DNA of 9,069 nt from Eubacterium sp. CAG:786 (GTDB lineage Bacteria; Bacillota; Clostridia; Oscillospirales; Ruminococcaceae): positions 28,657-37,725 of the forward strand of contig HF989510.1 in assembly GCA_000432175.1 (NCBI GenBank), written 5' to 3'. Shown here piece after piece: positions 8,021 to 9,069 of this stretch (the stretch's first letter is position 1; the number at the start of each line of letters is the position of its first letter). The position numbers and the translations under genes are program-made. The notes under the pieces are model-generated. The model was not told where the DNA came from. It did no database searches and saw nothing but the letters and a program-made list of their open reading frames with translations.

Positions 8021-9063
8021 GGTTGACCTCCCTTGCTCAGCGAATAGACGTATCTGCGCCCCTGGCAGCCGGTTTTTTCGATGATTCCGGCAGCGCGGAG
8101 TACCTCAAGGCGCAATGATGATGCGGGTTCCTTTGCAATTTTACAGAACTCCGCCTTTGTGAACTCCCCCGGCAGCCCTTCCGGGAGGAATATTCTCAGC
8201 CCTCCCGGCAGCGGAATTCGTATTTCTTCCACCAGTTCCAGGGGGATTCTGGTTATCTGCGCCTTTTTCCGGACTGAGCTGCTTTTCATGTCGGGGATTT
8301 TGTCACTGGGGTAAGCAATGCGCTTTTCTACGTTCAGCCTTGCAAGAATTATCGTGATACGGCTGTCTGGAAGATGCTCCCTTATCGAATAAAGCTCCTC
8401 AAACATGGCGAGTTTGCGGTTTACATGCCGGAACGATGTTTCGTCCAGCACTTCTCCTGTATTGGAATTGATGTACACATTCCGTGATTTCGCAATCATC
8501 GGGTGGACTATTGTGACATGCGCTGCCTGTGTGAATTCGGTCAGCTTTTCCTTAAGCAGGTACAGGCTGCGGGTCTGTATTTCGTAAATTCCGTCCTCGT
8601 TTACGGCGTCAGCAAAGAATTTTCCTATACGCACTTCCTGGTCGTCGCCGTAAGGTGAATAGTAGTTTTTGAGAGCGGCGTGTATCAGCTTTTCGTTCTG
8701 AGTCCCAACGGAACCGTGCATTCCGCGGACGCGGGTCATTGCAGCGCTGAGCGCTTTTGAAAAGCGTTCGCTGTCAGTTGTAACATGAACCGCAGGCGCT
8801 TCAATGCCGTTTTCTCTTGCTATGTACTTTGCAACGGCGCCCTCATCGTTGGAATCTATAACGATATCGGCCGCCTTTTTCAGTTCATCGCACGCATTCG
8901 CGACTGCAACGCCGGTGTCAGCGGACATTATCATCGACATATCGTTGTTGTTATCGCCGAAACACACCAGCCTGTCAGCGTGTGTGAGTTCCATCACCTG
9001 GAGAAGCGCGCTTGCCTTGCTGGCGTTCCTGCCAAATATCTCATACCCTATTTCCTTTTTTTT
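8017..9063 (-). CDS. HAD phosphatase C-terminal half fused to PD-(D/E)XK-like and winged-helix-like regions, 5' incomplete
   Basis: I number residues from the GTG at 8997. HAD homology begins upstream of it: EIFGRNASKASALL (9045 to about 9004) carries the motif III lysine, and FGDNNNDMSM (13-22) is motif IV of Cof-type (IIB) phosphatases, continuing to about residue 62. The catalytic N-terminal half with DxD would lie outside the window, so the GTG is not a credible start. After a linker, residues 98-262 form a different domain: NEKLIHAALKNYY helix, strands at EVRIGKFFADAV and GIYEIQT, helix 144-157, strand HVTIVHP, then RIPLELVEEIRI. This helix-strand-strand-strand-helix-strand order with E121, D130, E139 and Q141 resembles a PD-(D/E)XK nuclease core. 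From memory it also resembles a stand-alone uncharacterised clostridial family; that was not checked. Residues 267-321 look like a small winged helix. An in-frame TAA (9064-9066) next to an A10 tract interrupts the frame upstream. The stop overlaps the addB ATG. HAD assignment is secure; the nuclease fold is inference and its function unknown. Confidence 0.8.
   Translation of the reverse strand, partial: KKKEIGYEIFGRNASKASALLQVMELTHADRLVCFGDNNNDMSMIMSADTGVAVANACDELKKAADIVIDSNDEGAVAKYIARENGIEAPAVHVTTDSERFSKALSAAMTRVRGMHGSVGTQNEKLIHAALKNYYSPYGDDQEVRIGKFFADAVNEDGIYEIQTRSLYLLKEKLTEFTQAAHVTIVHPMIAKSRNVYINSNTGEVLDETSFRHVNRKLAMFEELYSIREHLPDSRITIILARLNVEKRIAYPSDKIPDMKSSSVRKKAQITRIPLELVEEIRIPLPGGLRIFLPEGLPGEFTKAEFCKIAKEPASSLRLEVLRAAGIIEKTGCQGRRYVYSLSKGGQP
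8026..8032 (-). promoter_or_regulatory. addB: Ribosome binding site of addB
   Basis: GGGAGGT (within AAGGGAGGT) lies six bases before the addB ATG at 8018-8020. It is inside the last codons of the upstream gene, whose stop TGA (8017-8019) overlaps the ATG. This is a typical translational coupling arrangement. Confidence 0.85.
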
Positions 9064-9065
9064 TT
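9056..9065 (-). repeat. A10 homopolymer tract inside the HAD reading frame
   Basis: On the coding (minus) strand ten adenines precede GGAAAT. With ten A's, the HAD frame runs into TAA at 9064-9066. With one A fewer or one more, the frame would read through ATA or CAT instead and stay open to the window edge. The tract could be a sequencing or assembly error, a slippage-prone contingency site, a transcriptional slippage site, or a true disabling frameshift. The sequence alone cannot separate these. Confidence 0.7.
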
Positions 9066-9069
9066 ATGT

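Noticed and set aside
8992..8997. GTG-ATG at the head of the longest ATG/GTG frame as the true start of the HAD protein
   Set aside because: No proper ribosome binding site precedes it, and clear HAD motif III sequence continues in the same frame for at least 15 codons upstream. The start would cut the domain in the middle.
9022..9065. A10 followed by GGAAATAGGG and an ATG as a ribosome binding site and start
   Set aside because: The ATG (9042-9044) is in a different frame from the HAD sequence and that frame stops within about 17 codons, so the purine-rich run is not a start signal for this gene.

Overview
The window reads as chromosomal DNA from a Gram-positive anaerobe of the class Clostridia, most likely an Oscillospiraceae/Ruminococcus-type gut bacterium. 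This is inferred from an AddAB rather than RecBCD recombination enzyme, strong AGGAGG-type ribosome binding sites, a base composition near half G+C, and the flavour of the proteins. No tRNA, rRNA, CRISPR array or insertion sequence is visible. There is no gene-free stretch longer than about 15 bases.

All genes lie on the minus strand, so transcription runs from the right edge to the left. In that order they are: (1) a 5'-incomplete protein that joins the C-terminal half of a Cof-type HAD phosphatase to an uncharacterised domain that looks like a PD-(D/E)XK nuclease fold and a small winged-helix-like C-terminus (8017-9063); (2) addB, 1193 aa (4439-8020), overlapping gene 1 by four bases (ATGA); (3) addA, 1281 aa (579-4424), 14 bases after addB; (4) the start of an exported PQQ-type beta-propeller protein (1-569), whose Shine-Dalgarno sequence overlaps the addA stop codon. 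The spacing implies one transcript with translational coupling. The promoter and terminator lie outside the window.

AddA and AddB form the helicase-nuclease that resects double-strand breaks for RecA-dependent repair. AddA has all the SF1 helicase motifs plus a complete nuclease domain. AddB has a complete nuclease domain and the four iron-sulphur cysteines, but its N-terminal Walker A loop is degenerate.

The points most worth following up are these. The HAD / nuclease-like fusion is coupled to addB. An A10 tract sits beside an in-frame stop exactly where the HAD fold should continue upstream. The exported propeller gene has no ATG, GTG or TTG at its expected start, where an ACG stands behind an excellent ribosome binding site, so ordinary gene callers would miss or truncate it.
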